In this document: piece after piece, positions 52,121 to 60,448 of the stretch
How the letters are laid out: the number at the start of each line of letters is the position of its first letter
Numbering within the stretch: the first letter of the stretch is position 1
From: Paenibacillus rubinfantis
Lineage (GTDB): Bacteria; Bacillota; Bacilli; Paenibacillales; Paenibacillaceae
Assembly (NCBI RefSeq): GCF_001486505.1
Contig: NZ_LN909065.1
Coordinates: 930,001 to 994,000 of the forward strand
Reading direction: 5' to 3'
DNA: 64,000 bases
The notes under the pieces: model-generated
Told to the model about the DNA's origin: nothing
Databases searched by the model: none
What the model saw: only the letters and a program-made list of their open reading frames with translations
Translations under genes and position numbers: made by a program

Positions 52121-54016
52121 GTAGGAGGCTACCCATTAATTGAGTAGCCGACCTCCCACACCACCGTACGTACCGTTCGGTATACGGCGGTTCCTAAGTT
52201 TTCGCAGTTACTTGTCGATAATAATCCGAGAAGAAGAGAAATCCTAAGCCCTTGAGGGTGTTATTTCCGAGGGACTTCGAGAGGACGGAGCTATTGGAGA
52301 TTCTCCAGTAGCCCTTTCTCGTGTTTGCGTATTCCCATGCTTTTTGTCCTTGGATTCCGAGCGATTGCAGTTTCTCGAATTTCGTCCTCACTCGTTTCCA
52401 CTGCTTCCAGAAGATCATGCGAATCCGCCTTCTCATCCATTCATCCGTGGATTGGAGCATACTTTTCATATCCGCTATTTTGTAGTAGTTGATCCACCCC
52501 ATGATGTAGCGTCTAAGCTTTTCGGCTCGTTCTTCATTTCCCATCCCGTTGCTTCTGGACGTGAGCTCCTTTACTTTGGCTTTCATCTTGGCAGCGGATT
52601 TCGGATGAATGCGGACTCGTGTCTCTCCTTTCCTTTTGTAGAAGGAGAACCCAAGAAATTTAACCTTCCACGCCTCGTCCACCACTGTCTTTTCCCGGTT
52701 CACTTTGAGAAACAACTTCTTTTCAATGAAGGGAAGAATGTTCTCCAGTGTCCGTTCCGCGCTCCTTTTGCTTTTGCTGAAGATCAGGAGATCGTCCGCA
52801 TAGCGCACGAAGCGGTGCCCGCGGCTTTCCAGTTCCTTGTCCAGTTCGTTCAGCATAATGTTGCTGAGAATTGGACTCAGATTGCCCCCTTGCGGTACGC
52901 CGATTTCCGTATCCTCGAAGCGGTGCTTCACGACAACGCCGGCTTTCAGGTACTTGTGGATGAGCGAGATGACCCGCCCGTCTTTAATGGTTCGGGATAA
53001 GACTTCCACCAATTTGCTTTGGTTAACGGTGTCAAAGAATTTCTCCAAGTCCATATCGACCACGTATTTGTACCCTTCTTCGATGTTTGATTGGCTTCTC
53101 TGAATAGCGTTATGTGCGCTTCTCTTGGGTCGGAATCCGAAACTGTTCTCCGAAAACTGTTTTTCGTAGATCGGGGTAAGCACTTGAGCGATCGCCTGTT
53201 GGATAACTCGGTCAACAACCGTAGGAATTCCCAGGTTTCTCTTCTTTCCGTTCTCTTTCGGGATTTCTACCCTTCGAACAGGATTCGGACGGTAGGTTCC
53301 GTCCAGAATGGATTCCTTGATGGTTTCTCCGTTCTCTCGGAGATATTGTAGAAGTTCATCTACTCCCATCCCGTCGATTCCGTGAGATCCTTTGTTAGTT
53401 TTGACCCGCTTGAACGCTTCGTTCATGTTGTCTCTGCTAACGATTTTCTCAAGCAACTCGTCCTTCGACTCGGTTGCGTCGGTGCTGTCGGTTTCAGGTA
53501 TCCGCTCAGGACTGTGCGCTCCCGCATATTCTCCATGTTCCGCATGTACGTTTTGCGTCGAGCCTTCTCTTCGAAGTTGGCTGCACTTGACTCCTGTTTC
53601 GGTACCATTCATTAACCCACACCTCCTTAGGTTCAGCCCTTCCCTCAAGTTGTCGACTAACCGAGGTACTATGGCGTCTGCTGACTTCTCATGATAAATC
53701 TTGTTTCAACCATGATTTGAAATTCATCTCCTCACGTCCATGAGACCTCCCACGGTAAGACGCGTAACTTTCATCCCGTATACCCGCCGCATTTACATCC
53801 GCGTGTCCGTGCAGTTTATTGGATTTCGTCTTGTTTAGCAGACTCATCCCACTTTGGATGCCTGATGCGATTCGTGTTCCTCAGGCCGGGACTTTGCCTC
53901 CAGCTTCCTTCAGATTCCACCTCACGATGGACACCCTTGCTCTTGGCTAATGGTTGGCAACTGCCAGCCCCCATAGCGGACTTTCACCGCCTAGCTACGC
54001 GCCATGCGTGGCGCAC
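52121..54016 (-). mobile_element. Group IIC self-splicing intron with reverse transcriptase
   Basis: The minus-strand 5' end reads GTGCGCC, followed by a structured, gene-free domain I-IV region of about 400 bases before the reverse-transcriptase gene. Downstream of the gene, domain V is recognisable (CCGCCGTATACCGAACGGTA then CGTACGGTGG) followed by a domain VI hairpin with GGCTAC/GTAGCC arms. The length of about 1.9 kb and insertion immediately 3' of an intrinsic terminator are hallmarks of the bacterial class C lineage. The 3' end is placed at 52121 with an uncertainty of a few bases. Confidence 0.9.
52194..53612 (-). CDS. ltrA: Group II intron reverse transcriptase/maturase
   Basis: The 472-residue protein has reverse-transcriptase blocks with the catalytic HRFVRYADDLLIFSKS, GVPQGGNLSPILSNIMLNEL, VDMDLEKFFDTVN, a thumb/maturase X domain (FWKQWKRVRTKFEKLQSLGI; YWRISNSSVL), and no visible HNH endonuclease, as expected for class C. 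It would splice and reverse-transcribe the intron. ATG at 53612 is nine bases after GGAGG; the frame extends upstream to 53648. No disabling mutation seen, so the element may be active. Confidence 0.95.
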   Translation of the reverse strand: MNGTETGVKCSQLRREGSTQNVHAEHGEYAGAHSPERIPETDSTDATESKDELLEKIVSRDNMNEAFKRVKTNKGSHGIDGMGVDELLQYLRENGETIKESILDGTYRPNPVRRVEIPKENGKKRNLGIPTVVDRVIQQAIAQVLTPIYEKQFSENSFGFRPKRSAHNAIQRSQSNIEEGYKYVVDMDLEKFFDTVNQSKLVEVLSRTIKDGRVISLIHKYLKAGVVVKHRFEDTEIGVPQGGNLSPILSNIMLNELDKELESRGHRFVRYADDLLIFSKSKRSAERTLENILPFIEKKLFLKVNREKTVVDEAWKVKFLGFSFYKRKGETRVRIHPKSAAKMKAKVKELTSRSNGMGNEERAEKLRRYIMGWINYYKIADMKSMLQSTDEWMRRRIRMIFWKQWKRVRTKFEKLQSLGIQGQKAWEYANTRKGYWRISNSSVLSKSLGNNTLKGLGFLFFSDYYRQVTAKT

Positions 54017-54052
54017 TAAAAAGAGGAGCCTCCCCATTTCCCGGGAAGCTCC
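54017..54052 (-). terminator. Terminator of the RNase J gene, intron target site
   Basis: GGAGC(T)TCCC and GGG(G)A(G)GCTCC form the stem on the minus strand followed by TCTTTTTA. The T run abuts the intron 5' end at 54016. Confidence 0.88.
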
Positions 54053-54062
54053 CTTCCAGTTG

Positions 54063-55772
54063 CTAGACTTCCAGAATAGACGGCATGATGTGCGGAGTTC
54101 GTCCGACTTCTTTGGCAAAATACCGCCGCAGTTGCTGCTGTGTCGCTCGCAGCCAAGCGTTCTGATCGTAAGATTCCTTCTCGCCTAGCCGGTTCAAGCT
54201 CCGCTTCAGCATCGCTTCGGCCCGGCGCAGCAGCGGCCTGGCATCCTGCATATAGACGAAGCCGCGCGAGACGATATCCGGTCCAGCTAGGATTTGCCGC
54301 GTTTTGCGGTCGACCGTCATCACGACGATAACGATGCCCTCCTGAGCCAGCTCCATCCGTTCAACCAGCAGCGCGTCTTCATGGGTAGGGCGCATCTCCC
54401 CGTTGCTGATCAGCACCTGCCCGGAAGGTATCGTACGCCCGCGTTTCGCTCGGTTTCGGTACACCGATAACGTATCCCCGATGTTCATGACGAACACGCG
54501 ATCTTCGGGAATGCCCGTTTGCAGCGCTAAATCCCGGTGATTCAACAGCATCCGATATTCGCCGTGGATCGGGATGAAATATTTCGGACGGATAAAGCTG
54601 AGCATCAGCTTCAGGTCCTCCCGGCAACCGTGCCCGGACGTATGAATGTCGAAGATCGATCCGTAAATCACGTTAGCGCCTGCCCGGAGCAGCAGGTCGA
54701 TACTGCGGTTAATGTTCTGCGCGTTGCCAGGGATCGGCGAAGACGAATAGATAACCGTATCGCCCGGATAGACCTGGACATTTCGGTGGGCCCCCGACGC
54801 AATCCGGCTGAGCGCCGCGTTAGGCTCACCTTGGCTGCCTGTGCAGACGATAAGCACTTGTTCCTCCGGATAACGGTCAATATGCTTTACATCGATCAGC
54901 ATTCCTTCCGGAACACGGATGTAGCCCAGATCCTGGCCGATGGCGAACACTTTCTCCATGCTGCGGCCGATAACGGCGATTTTGCGGTTCACGAGGGTCG
55001 CTGCTTCTACGACCTGCTGCAGCCGATGCACGTTGGAGGCAAAGGTGGCGAACAGGATCCGCCCCTGGCAGCCGCGGAACGACTCCAGAATCGCATCGCC
55101 AACCCGGCGCTCGGAAGGGGTGAAGCCTTCCTTCTCACTGTTTGTGCTGTCGGCGAGCAACGCCAATACTCCGTCGCCGCCAACGCTGGCCATTTTGAAC
55201 AGATCCGCCGGACGGTCCTCCGGGGTGAAATCGAATTTGAAGTCCCCTGTGTGCACAATCGATCCGTAAGGGGTGTCGACCACGATACCAAAGGCATCGG
55301 GAATACTATGGGTGGTCCGGAAGAAATGAACGGCCAGATGCTTAAACGCATACCGGTCGTTCTCATGGAACACGTGAAGCTCCGCCTGGCCGAGCAGACG
55401 ATGCTCCTCCAATTTGGCTTTAACCAGCCCGATGGTCAGCGGGCCGCCGTATATCGGCAGCTGGAGCTGGCGCAGCACGTACGGAATGGCGCCGATATGA
55501 TCCTCGTGACCATGCGTGAGGAACAAGCCTTTCATTTTATGCTTGTTATCAATCAAATAACGAATATCCGGGATGATGCAATCAATTCCGGTCAAACGGG
55601 AGTCCGGGAATTTCAGACCAGCGTCAATCAGAATAATCTCATCTCGAAATTCGATGCCGTACATATTTTTGCCGATCTCCCCGATCCCGCCCAACGAGAA
55701 AATCCGTACAGGCGGCGGAGACGACTTGGAACGTCGATTCGTCTTTACTGGTTTAGTTGCTGCTACATTCAT
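54063..55772 (-). CDS. rnj: Ribonuclease J
   Basis: The 569-residue enzyme has the metallo-beta-lactamase motif LTHGHEDHIGAIPYVL, HTGDFKFDFTP, the beta-CASP segment (FASNVHRLQQVVEAA; GSQGEPNAALSRIASG; PIPGNAQNINRSIDLLLRAG) and a C-terminal dimerisation/KH-like domain. RNase J has 5'-3' exonuclease and endonuclease activity in mRNA decay and rRNA maturation. Whether it is J1 or J2 is not clear. N-terminal 20 residues are basic and disordered. Located between two HTH-TPR receptor genes. Confidence 0.95.
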   Translation of the reverse strand: MNVAATKPVKTNRRSKSSPPPVRIFSLGGIGEIGKNMYGIEFRDEIILIDAGLKFPDSRLTGIDCIIPDIRYLIDNKHKMKGLFLTHGHEDHIGAIPYVLRQLQLPIYGGPLTIGLVKAKLEEHRLLGQAELHVFHENDRYAFKHLAVHFFRTTHSIPDAFGIVVDTPYGSIVHTGDFKFDFTPEDRPADLFKMASVGGDGVLALLADSTNSEKEGFTPSERRVGDAILESFRGCQGRILFATFASNVHRLQQVVEAATLVNRKIAVIGRSMEKVFAIGQDLGYIRVPEGMLIDVKHIDRYPEEQVLIVCTGSQGEPNAALSRIASGAHRNVQVYPGDTVIYSSSPIPGNAQNINRSIDLLLRAGANVIYGSIFDIHTSGHGCREDLKLMLSFIRPKYFIPIHGEYRMLLNHRDLALQTGIPEDRVFVMNIGDTLSVYRNRAKRGRTIPSGQVLISNGEMRPTHEDALLVERMELAQEGIVIVVMTVDRKTRQILAGPDIVSRGFVYMQDARPLLRRAEAMLKRSLNRLGEKESYDQNAWLRATQQQLRRYFAKEVGRTPHIMPSILEV

Positions 55773-55900
55773 TAGGTCGATAATCCTCTCTGAAGGGTTC
55801 GTTCTATAGGCTCATAAGAGAATTATACTGAATTATCGGCACAATAACTATTTAATTTTTGCAGAATAGAGGAGGAAACCGAGAGTCAAGGAGTAACTAT

Positions 55901-57274
55901 TTAGGCTAATAGATCATTTTGTTTCATTTTGCTGATGAATTCCTGATAAGTATCAATAACATGAGCCGAAGCAAATCCCCTGTAGCGTTCGAATAATTCC
56001 ACGTATTTGATAATTAATCCGCGATGCGTATTATTCAATTGATTGGATTGCTTCAAGCTCTTGATAAAATAGCTGAACCCCTCTGAGTACCTTGCTTGAC
56101 GCAGATAGTAGGTCGCTAGTTCAAGGAACAGACGTGAAATGCGATCAAGGATGATTTGTTCGGTGTACATCCCCAGCGCTAACGGTTGATGCTCCAATGC
56201 CTGAATCATCATGTCCAATCGTTGCAAGCAGTCATCAATATCGAAACCAAATTTATTTGCATTTTCAACTATATTGCATAACATGATGACTTTATCTTCT
56301 TTTCTACTTTCAAAGTAGTCGATATACTCATGTAGCACTGTGGCATCCCCGGAGGAAAGTCTGGTTACAAGAGCATTTGCATACGCCCACTCTTGGAATA
56401 AATTCTTCCAATGTAATGTATCCGAATCGGTTTCCTTTACCCAACTTAGATCACTATAGAGTTGGATGAACCGCAGTGCTTCTTTATATTCTCCTCGTAA
56501 GTCATATATATTCCCAAGAAGCAAATAGGAATAAGCCAAATAGAAAAATAAAGGTCTTTTTGGCTTTTTGGGAAGCATTGCTATATTATTTTCTGAAAAG
56601 TAATAGATTCTAGCTTTGTGTTCCATTCTTCGAACAATGTTCTCTACTTTATCCCAGCGATATAACGCACGGTAAGCATTCGCTAAGTCCTTTAGCGCAT
56701 CCAGTTGACTTGCCTCATCCAAACGTTCGACAAAGGGCTCAAACTGAATCGCGGCCTGGTAATTTTTATCCTGGTCCGTACCCTGACCAATAAGGAATAA
56801 ACGGTATTGGCAGAGCGCAAGCCGTTCGGAATGCTGTTTACGTTCGGTCAACGCTACATTTTCGTATAAGATCGCTGCCGCTTCAGTTTTCCCCTCCTCA
56901 TACAGTTCTTCAGCTAACTCAAATAGAAGATGAGCATACAATGGATTGTCTAGTAGCAGACCGACAATCTCACGAATGTGAGAAAGCTTGTTCAATTCGG
57001 CACATTTTAGAAGCAACGGCCTTACCCTGCGCCAATCCGGATCCTTTTCGTGTATATATTCACTAATATAGGCCTGATAAAAATACCCTTCAGGGTGCCC
57101 CATTACAGCAGTAAGCCGCTCCAGTTGTTCAACTGCTAGAGGGCGATTACCACTTAGGATAGAACTGACCGTTCCTGGATTCAAATCCAAAAGCTTTGCC
57201 ATTTGAGTAAGGCTTAGCTTATGATCTTCCATGTATTCTTCCATCGCCATAATAATTGTGGTACGGTGTTTCAA
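55901..57274 (-). CDS. HTH-TPR peptide receptor (RRNPP type), copy 2, apparently without peptide
   Basis: About 457 residues with an N-terminal HTH (SLTQMAKLLDLNPGTVSSIL) and TPR-like repeats, including RKQHSERLALCQYRLFLIGQ and WDKVENIVRRMEHKA shared with copy 3. TTG at 57274 is chosen: AGGGGG is six bases upstream and the N-terminus then aligns with copy 3; the ATG at 57289 is the alternative. No short signal-peptide frame is visible at its 3' end in either other frame, so it may be an orphan receptor. It is directly upstream of rnj on the same strand. Confidence 0.9.
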   Translation of the reverse strand: MKHRTTIIMAMEEYMEDHKLSLTQMAKLLDLNPGTVSSILSGNRPLAVEQLERLTAVMGHPEGYFYQAYISEYIHEKDPDWRRVRPLLLKCAELNKLSHIREIVGLLLDNPLYAHLLFELAEELYEEGKTEAAAILYENVALTERKQHSERLALCQYRLFLIGQGTDQDKNYQAAIQFEPFVERLDEASQLDALKDLANAYRALYRWDKVENIVRRMEHKARIYYFSENNIAMLPKKPKRPLFFYLAYSYLLLGNIYDLRGEYKEALRFIQLYSDLSWVKETDSDTLHWKNLFQEWAYANALVTRLSSGDATVLHEYIDYFESRKEDKVIMLCNIVENANKFGFDIDDCLQRLDMMIQALEHQPLALGMYTEQIILDRISRLFLELATYYLRQARYSEGFSYFIKSLKQSNQLNNTHRGLIIKYVELFERYRGFASAHVIDTYQEFISKMKQNDLLA

Positions 57275-57376
57275 GGATATCCCCCTCATTCTTACAAAAA
57301 CAACTATACAAATAACATTTTAGGGGATAATGTCTATATTTAGAAAAAGCAAAGTTATTAAGCAAATATTTATTCA

Positions 57377-57409
57377 CAAAAAAAAGCTAGCCTGTATAAG
57401 CTAGCCTTT
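57377..57409 (-). terminator. Terminator downstream of the second signal-peptide gene
   Basis: Two GCTAGC boxes (57386-57391, 57400-57405) pair as a stem with outer AAA/TTT pairs; eight to nine T residues follow on the minus strand. Confidence 0.82.
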
Positions 57410-57425
57410 AACATATCAAATTTGA

Positions 57426-57521
57426 TTAACCTGCACCAATGTGAATAAAGAAATTGTATAAATGTTCATTTAACAATAGGAGACTACTTAAGATGAGCAA
57501 TATCGTCCACTTTCTTCTCAT
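57426..57521 (-). CDS. Predicted secreted signalling-peptide precursor (Phr/AloP-like), 31 aa
   Basis: ATG at 57521 is seven bases after GAGGTG and the frame overlaps the end of receptor 3 by 38 bp in a different frame. The product starts MRRKWTILLILSSLLLLNEH and ends LYNFFIHIGAG: basic start, hydrophobic export helix, glycine-containing C-terminus. It shares the RKW start, size and overlap position with the precursor at 50574, though the genes are 7 kb apart. An in-frame ATG at 57527 is too close to the ribosome site. The mature signal was not determined. Confidence 0.75.
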   Translation of the reverse strand: MRRKWTILLILSSLLLLNEHLYNFFIHIGAG

Positions 57522-58872
57522 TCTCATACACCTCATTAATAATAGTTTTGTAGGCCAATAATATATCCGATGATGCGTAATCCCTATAGTGTTCAAAGAG
57601 TCCTACACATCTAATTATACATGCTTTATTGTTAATACTTGAAGATATTTTCAAACTTTGGATGATATATGTAAATCCGATTTCATATTTTCTTTTACAC
57701 AAATAATAGATTGCTAATTCGATGAAAAGTCGGGAAATACAATCAGAAATCGTCTGCTCCGTGTACAATCCCAATGGTACAGGCTGTTTGCTTAATAGAT
57801 CAATTTCCATTTTGTAACGCTCTAAGATCTCATCAACTTCGATATTGAACCGATTAGCATTCTCCATAACATTTAGCAATGAAGGGATTATATCATCCTT
57901 ATTCGACTCAATTTTGGTCACAAACTCTGGAAATACGCTTAAATCTCCAGAAGATAATTTTGTTAAGAGAGAATTTGCATCAGCCCACTCTATAAATAAT
58001 TTCATCCAATATCTTGTTTCCTGATCGTTTTCTTTCACCCAGCTTAAGTCCCCATAACATTCGATATAACGTAACGCCTCTTCGTAATTCCCTTGTAACT
58101 CGGAAATATTTCCTCGAAGAAGGTAGGAATAAGCTAGATAAAAAAATAAAGGTCTATTGGGTTTATTAAAGGTTGACTTTACCCTTCTATCAGAAAAATA
58201 TATTAACTTGGCTTTATGCTCGAGCCTCTCAACAATCTTCTCCACTTTATCCCAGCGGTTCAAGGCACGATATGTATTAGCCAAATCTTTAAGCGCATCC
58301 AACTGCTCCACCTCATCCAACCGCTCCACAAAGGGCTCGAACCGAATGGCCGCCTGATAATTCTGCTCTTGATCCGTTCCTTGACGGATCATAAACAACC
58401 GGTATTGGCAAACCGCCAACCGTTCCGAATGTTGCTTCTGCTCGCTCTCAGCGATCACTTCATACAGGAGTGCGGCTGCATCACGCTTGTTCCTCCGAAA
58501 GAAGTCCTCCGCCACCTCAAACAACGGGCTGGAATACATTAAATTGTCCATCAAGAAATCTACGGTTTGTTGAATGCAACCCAGCTTGCCGAGATCGGCG
58601 CAGCGGTAAAGGAAAGGTTTGATTCGCCGCCAGTTGGGGGAAGCCTCTGTCAAATAGTCTCTTACATACTCCTCATAAAAGAATCCTTCGGCAAGCCCCA
58701 TCAGCGCCGTCAACCGATCCAATTGCTCAACGCTCATCACCTTCCTTCCGTTGATCATTGAACTTACCGTACCGGAGTTTAAACCCGCCAGTCTGCTCAA
58801 TTGGCTAATATTCAGGCTTTCCCGGTGCATGAAGTCGCTTATTTCCGCTAAAATCGTGGTGGTTTGATTCAT
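57484..58872 (-). CDS. HTH-TPR peptide receptor (RRNPP type, AloR-like), copy 3
   Basis: The 462-residue protein has an N-terminal HTH (NISQLSRLAGLNSGTVSSMI) and a TPR-like array with EQKQHSERLAVCQYRLFMIR, almost the same as in copy 2. It is predicted to be a cytoplasmic receptor for an imported peptide. AAGGAG is ten bases before the ATG. Its 3' end overlaps the small precursor gene at 57426-57521, and a terminator follows. Copy 2 lies immediately downstream, so the two receptors probably arose by tandem duplication. Confidence 0.9.
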   Translation of the reverse strand: MNQTTTILAEISDFMHRESLNISQLSRLAGLNSGTVSSMINGRKVMSVEQLDRLTALMGLAEGFFYEEYVRDYLTEASPNWRRIKPFLYRCADLGKLGCIQQTVDFLMDNLMYSSPLFEVAEDFFRRNKRDAAALLYEVIAESEQKQHSERLAVCQYRLFMIRQGTDQEQNYQAAIRFEPFVERLDEVEQLDALKDLANTYRALNRWDKVEKIVERLEHKAKLIYFSDRRVKSTFNKPNRPLFFYLAYSYLLRGNISELQGNYEEALRYIECYGDLSWVKENDQETRYWMKLFIEWADANSLLTKLSSGDLSVFPEFVTKIESNKDDIIPSLLNVMENANRFNIEVDEILERYKMEIDLLSKQPVPLGLYTEQTISDCISRLFIELAIYYLCKRKYEIGFTYIIQSLKISSSINNKACIIRCVGLFEHYRDYASSDILLAYKTIINEVYENEKKVDDIAHLK

Positions 58873-59110
58873 CCGACAACCACTCCTTACAACCCTTCAT
58901 TTCCTCTCGTTCCCCGTCACATCACCATGGAATAGGAATCTTCGCCAGTTAATGGGTAATATTGCTATTTCAAATCTAATATACCAGTCTACTCTTGTCA
59001 ATAATATGCAATATAGAACTTGTAAATTCTTTTTTAACGAATATGCAACTTATAACACTCTGCAGTTCACCCCTCGGCTTGGACTAAACTTATTACGAGA
59101 GGTGGCTTCT

Positions 59111-59440
59111 ATGGAAGTAGCTAAGCAAGTCGGGAAGAACGTCAGATACTATCGTAAGCTCAAAGGGCTAACACAGGAACAACTGGCTGAATCTACGGAA
59201 ACCTATGGTTCCTATATCGGGCGGTTGGAGCGCGGAGAGCAAAATGTGCAGCTCGAAACGCTGCATAAAATCGCGGATGCGCTGCAGATCAGCGTATATG
59301 CACTATTTCGCAATCCAGGATACGACGAGCTCCGGGACCAGACGTGGATTTGGCAAATCGTACAGCTGCTGCAGGAGCAGCCCGCGGAAGAACAAGCACG
59401 TGCTTACCGTGTCCTGAAGGAAATATTCCGATCCAAATAA
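59111..59440 (+). CDS. XRE-family transcriptional regulator (small)
   Basis: The 109-residue protein has a full XRE HTH (VGKNVRYYRKLKGLTQEQLA, GSYIGRLERGEQNVQLETLH) and a short helical C-terminus (WIWQIVQLLQEQPAEEQARA). It resembles SinR-like or restriction-control regulators. It is divergent from receptor 3; the 238-bp region between them is AT-rich and likely holds both promoters, but no clear promoter pair was fixed. ATG at 59111 follows AGAGGTGG; the open frame extends upstream to 58952 without a ribosome site. Confidence 0.88.
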   Translation: MEVAKQVGKNVRYYRKLKGLTQEQLAESTETYGSYIGRLERGEQNVQLETLHKIADALQISVYALFRNPGYDELRDQTWIWQIVQLLQEQPAEEQARAYRVLKEIFRSK

Positions 59441-59480
59441 AAAGGGTTTAAAACGGAATCCCTCCGCTTTAAACCCTTTT
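59439..59480. terminator. Bidirectional terminator
   Basis: AAAAGGGTTTAAA and TTTAAACCCTTTT form a perfect outer stem with inner CGGA/CCG pairing, between convergent XRE and SGNH genes. Confidence 0.92.
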
Positions 59481-59492
59481 GTTATGTTCGCT

Positions 59493-60143
59493 TTAGTCCC
59501 ACAATCCGCTGCGCTCCACGACCTCCAGCCAGCGTTGGGCGATCAAATCGTGGCCCGCTGCCGTCGGATGGACGCCGTCCCAGATCCAGTAAGCGGCATC
59601 CGCTTTTTGGGTCGCCGCATCAAAAGCGTCCTGCAAAGGCACAAGCACCGCACCAAACTCCTCAGCCAATTGGCGTACGGTATCCTGGTACCGGCCCACG
59701 AGACGCTTCCACTCGGTCCATTTTTCCGCCGTAGCTCCGGTGTTCAGGATAAACGGTTCGCATAACACCAGCTTGGTGTTCGGCAAAACTTCCTTCGTCT
59801 CCTCCAGCAAATGACGGTACGCCCGCTCGAAACGGTCCGTCGCCCCGCTAGGTTCACCGCTCATTTGCCGCCATGCATCGTTCACGCCAACCAGCAGACT
59901 GATCACGTCCGGCTTCAGGCTGATCGCATCCTCATTCCATCTGGCGTATAGATCGGACACCCGGTCGCCGCTGACCCCTCGATTAATGAAGGTCGGCTGC
60001 AGCTCCGCAAATTCGTGACCTAGCTTCGCCGCGATAATATAGGCATAGCTGTGACCCAGAACATGATTCAAATCCGTACCGCGGTCCCGTCTCCCGTCCG
60101 TAATCGAATCCCCTTGGAACAATACCGTGCATTGCTTCTTCAT
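59493..60143 (-). CDS. SGNH/GDSL-family hydrolase
   Basis: The 216-residue protein shows the four SGNH blocks: GDSITDG (nucleophile Ser), GVSGDRVSDL (Gly), VGVNDAW (Asn) and DGVHPTAAGHDLIA (Asp-x2-His). No signal peptide, so it is cytoplasmic; many relatives are esterases or acetyl-polysaccharide deacetylases. Substrate unknown. It is a single-gene unit. Confidence 0.93.
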   Translation of the reverse strand: MKKQCTVLFQGDSITDGRRDRGTDLNHVLGHSYAYIIAAKLGHEFAELQPTFINRGVSGDRVSDLYARWNEDAISLKPDVISLLVGVNDAWRQMSGEPSGATDRFERAYRHLLEETKEVLPNTKLVLCEPFILNTGATAEKWTEWKRLVGRYQDTVRQLAEEFGAVLVPLQDAFDAATQKADAAYWIWDGVHPTAAGHDLIAQRWLEVVERSGLWD

Positions 60144-60220
60144 GCGTTTCCCCTCTTTCCATTCGTCTCTAGTTCCCCATTATAACTTTGGGAGACAGCG
60201 AGCCTCCATGAAGAAATTAG

Positions 60221-60394
60221 TGCAAAAATACAGCTAATTCTTCAAATTTGTTCTCAAATTCGCGAATTGCTGCAAAAATGCAGTTATTTTTGAGAGTATA
60301 AGGGCAAAACCCGTTCATCACCAAAAATAACTGCACTTACGCACTTAATTCGTTATAGGCATCAAAATGACCCCAAAATAACTGCACTATCGCA
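60221..60394. repeat. Second nested-palindromic repeat (TGCAGTTATTTT family)
   Basis: Four related 22-nt units: two forward (60221-60242, 60271-60292) and two reverse-complement (60322-60343, 60373-60394), spaced 50, 51 and 51 bp. The inner pair contains a perfect 14-bp inverted repeat, TGCAGTTATTTTTG with CAAAAATAACTGCA. It fills the 60144-60448 gap. Sequence is unrelated to the TAACGGAC repeat but the arrangement is the same. Confidence 0.85.
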
Positions 60395-60448
60395 TCTATT
60401 ATCGTTATGAGTCGCCGCCACGGCAGCTTCACAAGGATAGGAACCCTC

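Noticed and set aside
53613..54016. Small open frames between the intron reverse transcriptase and RNase J
   Set aside because: This stretch is the structured 5' part of the group II intron; the 107-codon plus-strand frame at 53865 has no support.
54537..55775. 412-codon plus-strand open frame
   Set aside because: Antisense to RNase J and without family features.
55800..55900. Peptide precursor gene behind receptor copy 2
   Set aside because: All frames at the receptor 3' end were read; none has a ribosome site plus a charged start and hydrophobic helix.
57420..57475. 17-codon minus-strand frame MNIYTISLF...
   Set aside because: No ribosome site, and it overlaps the better supported 31-codon precursor in another frame.
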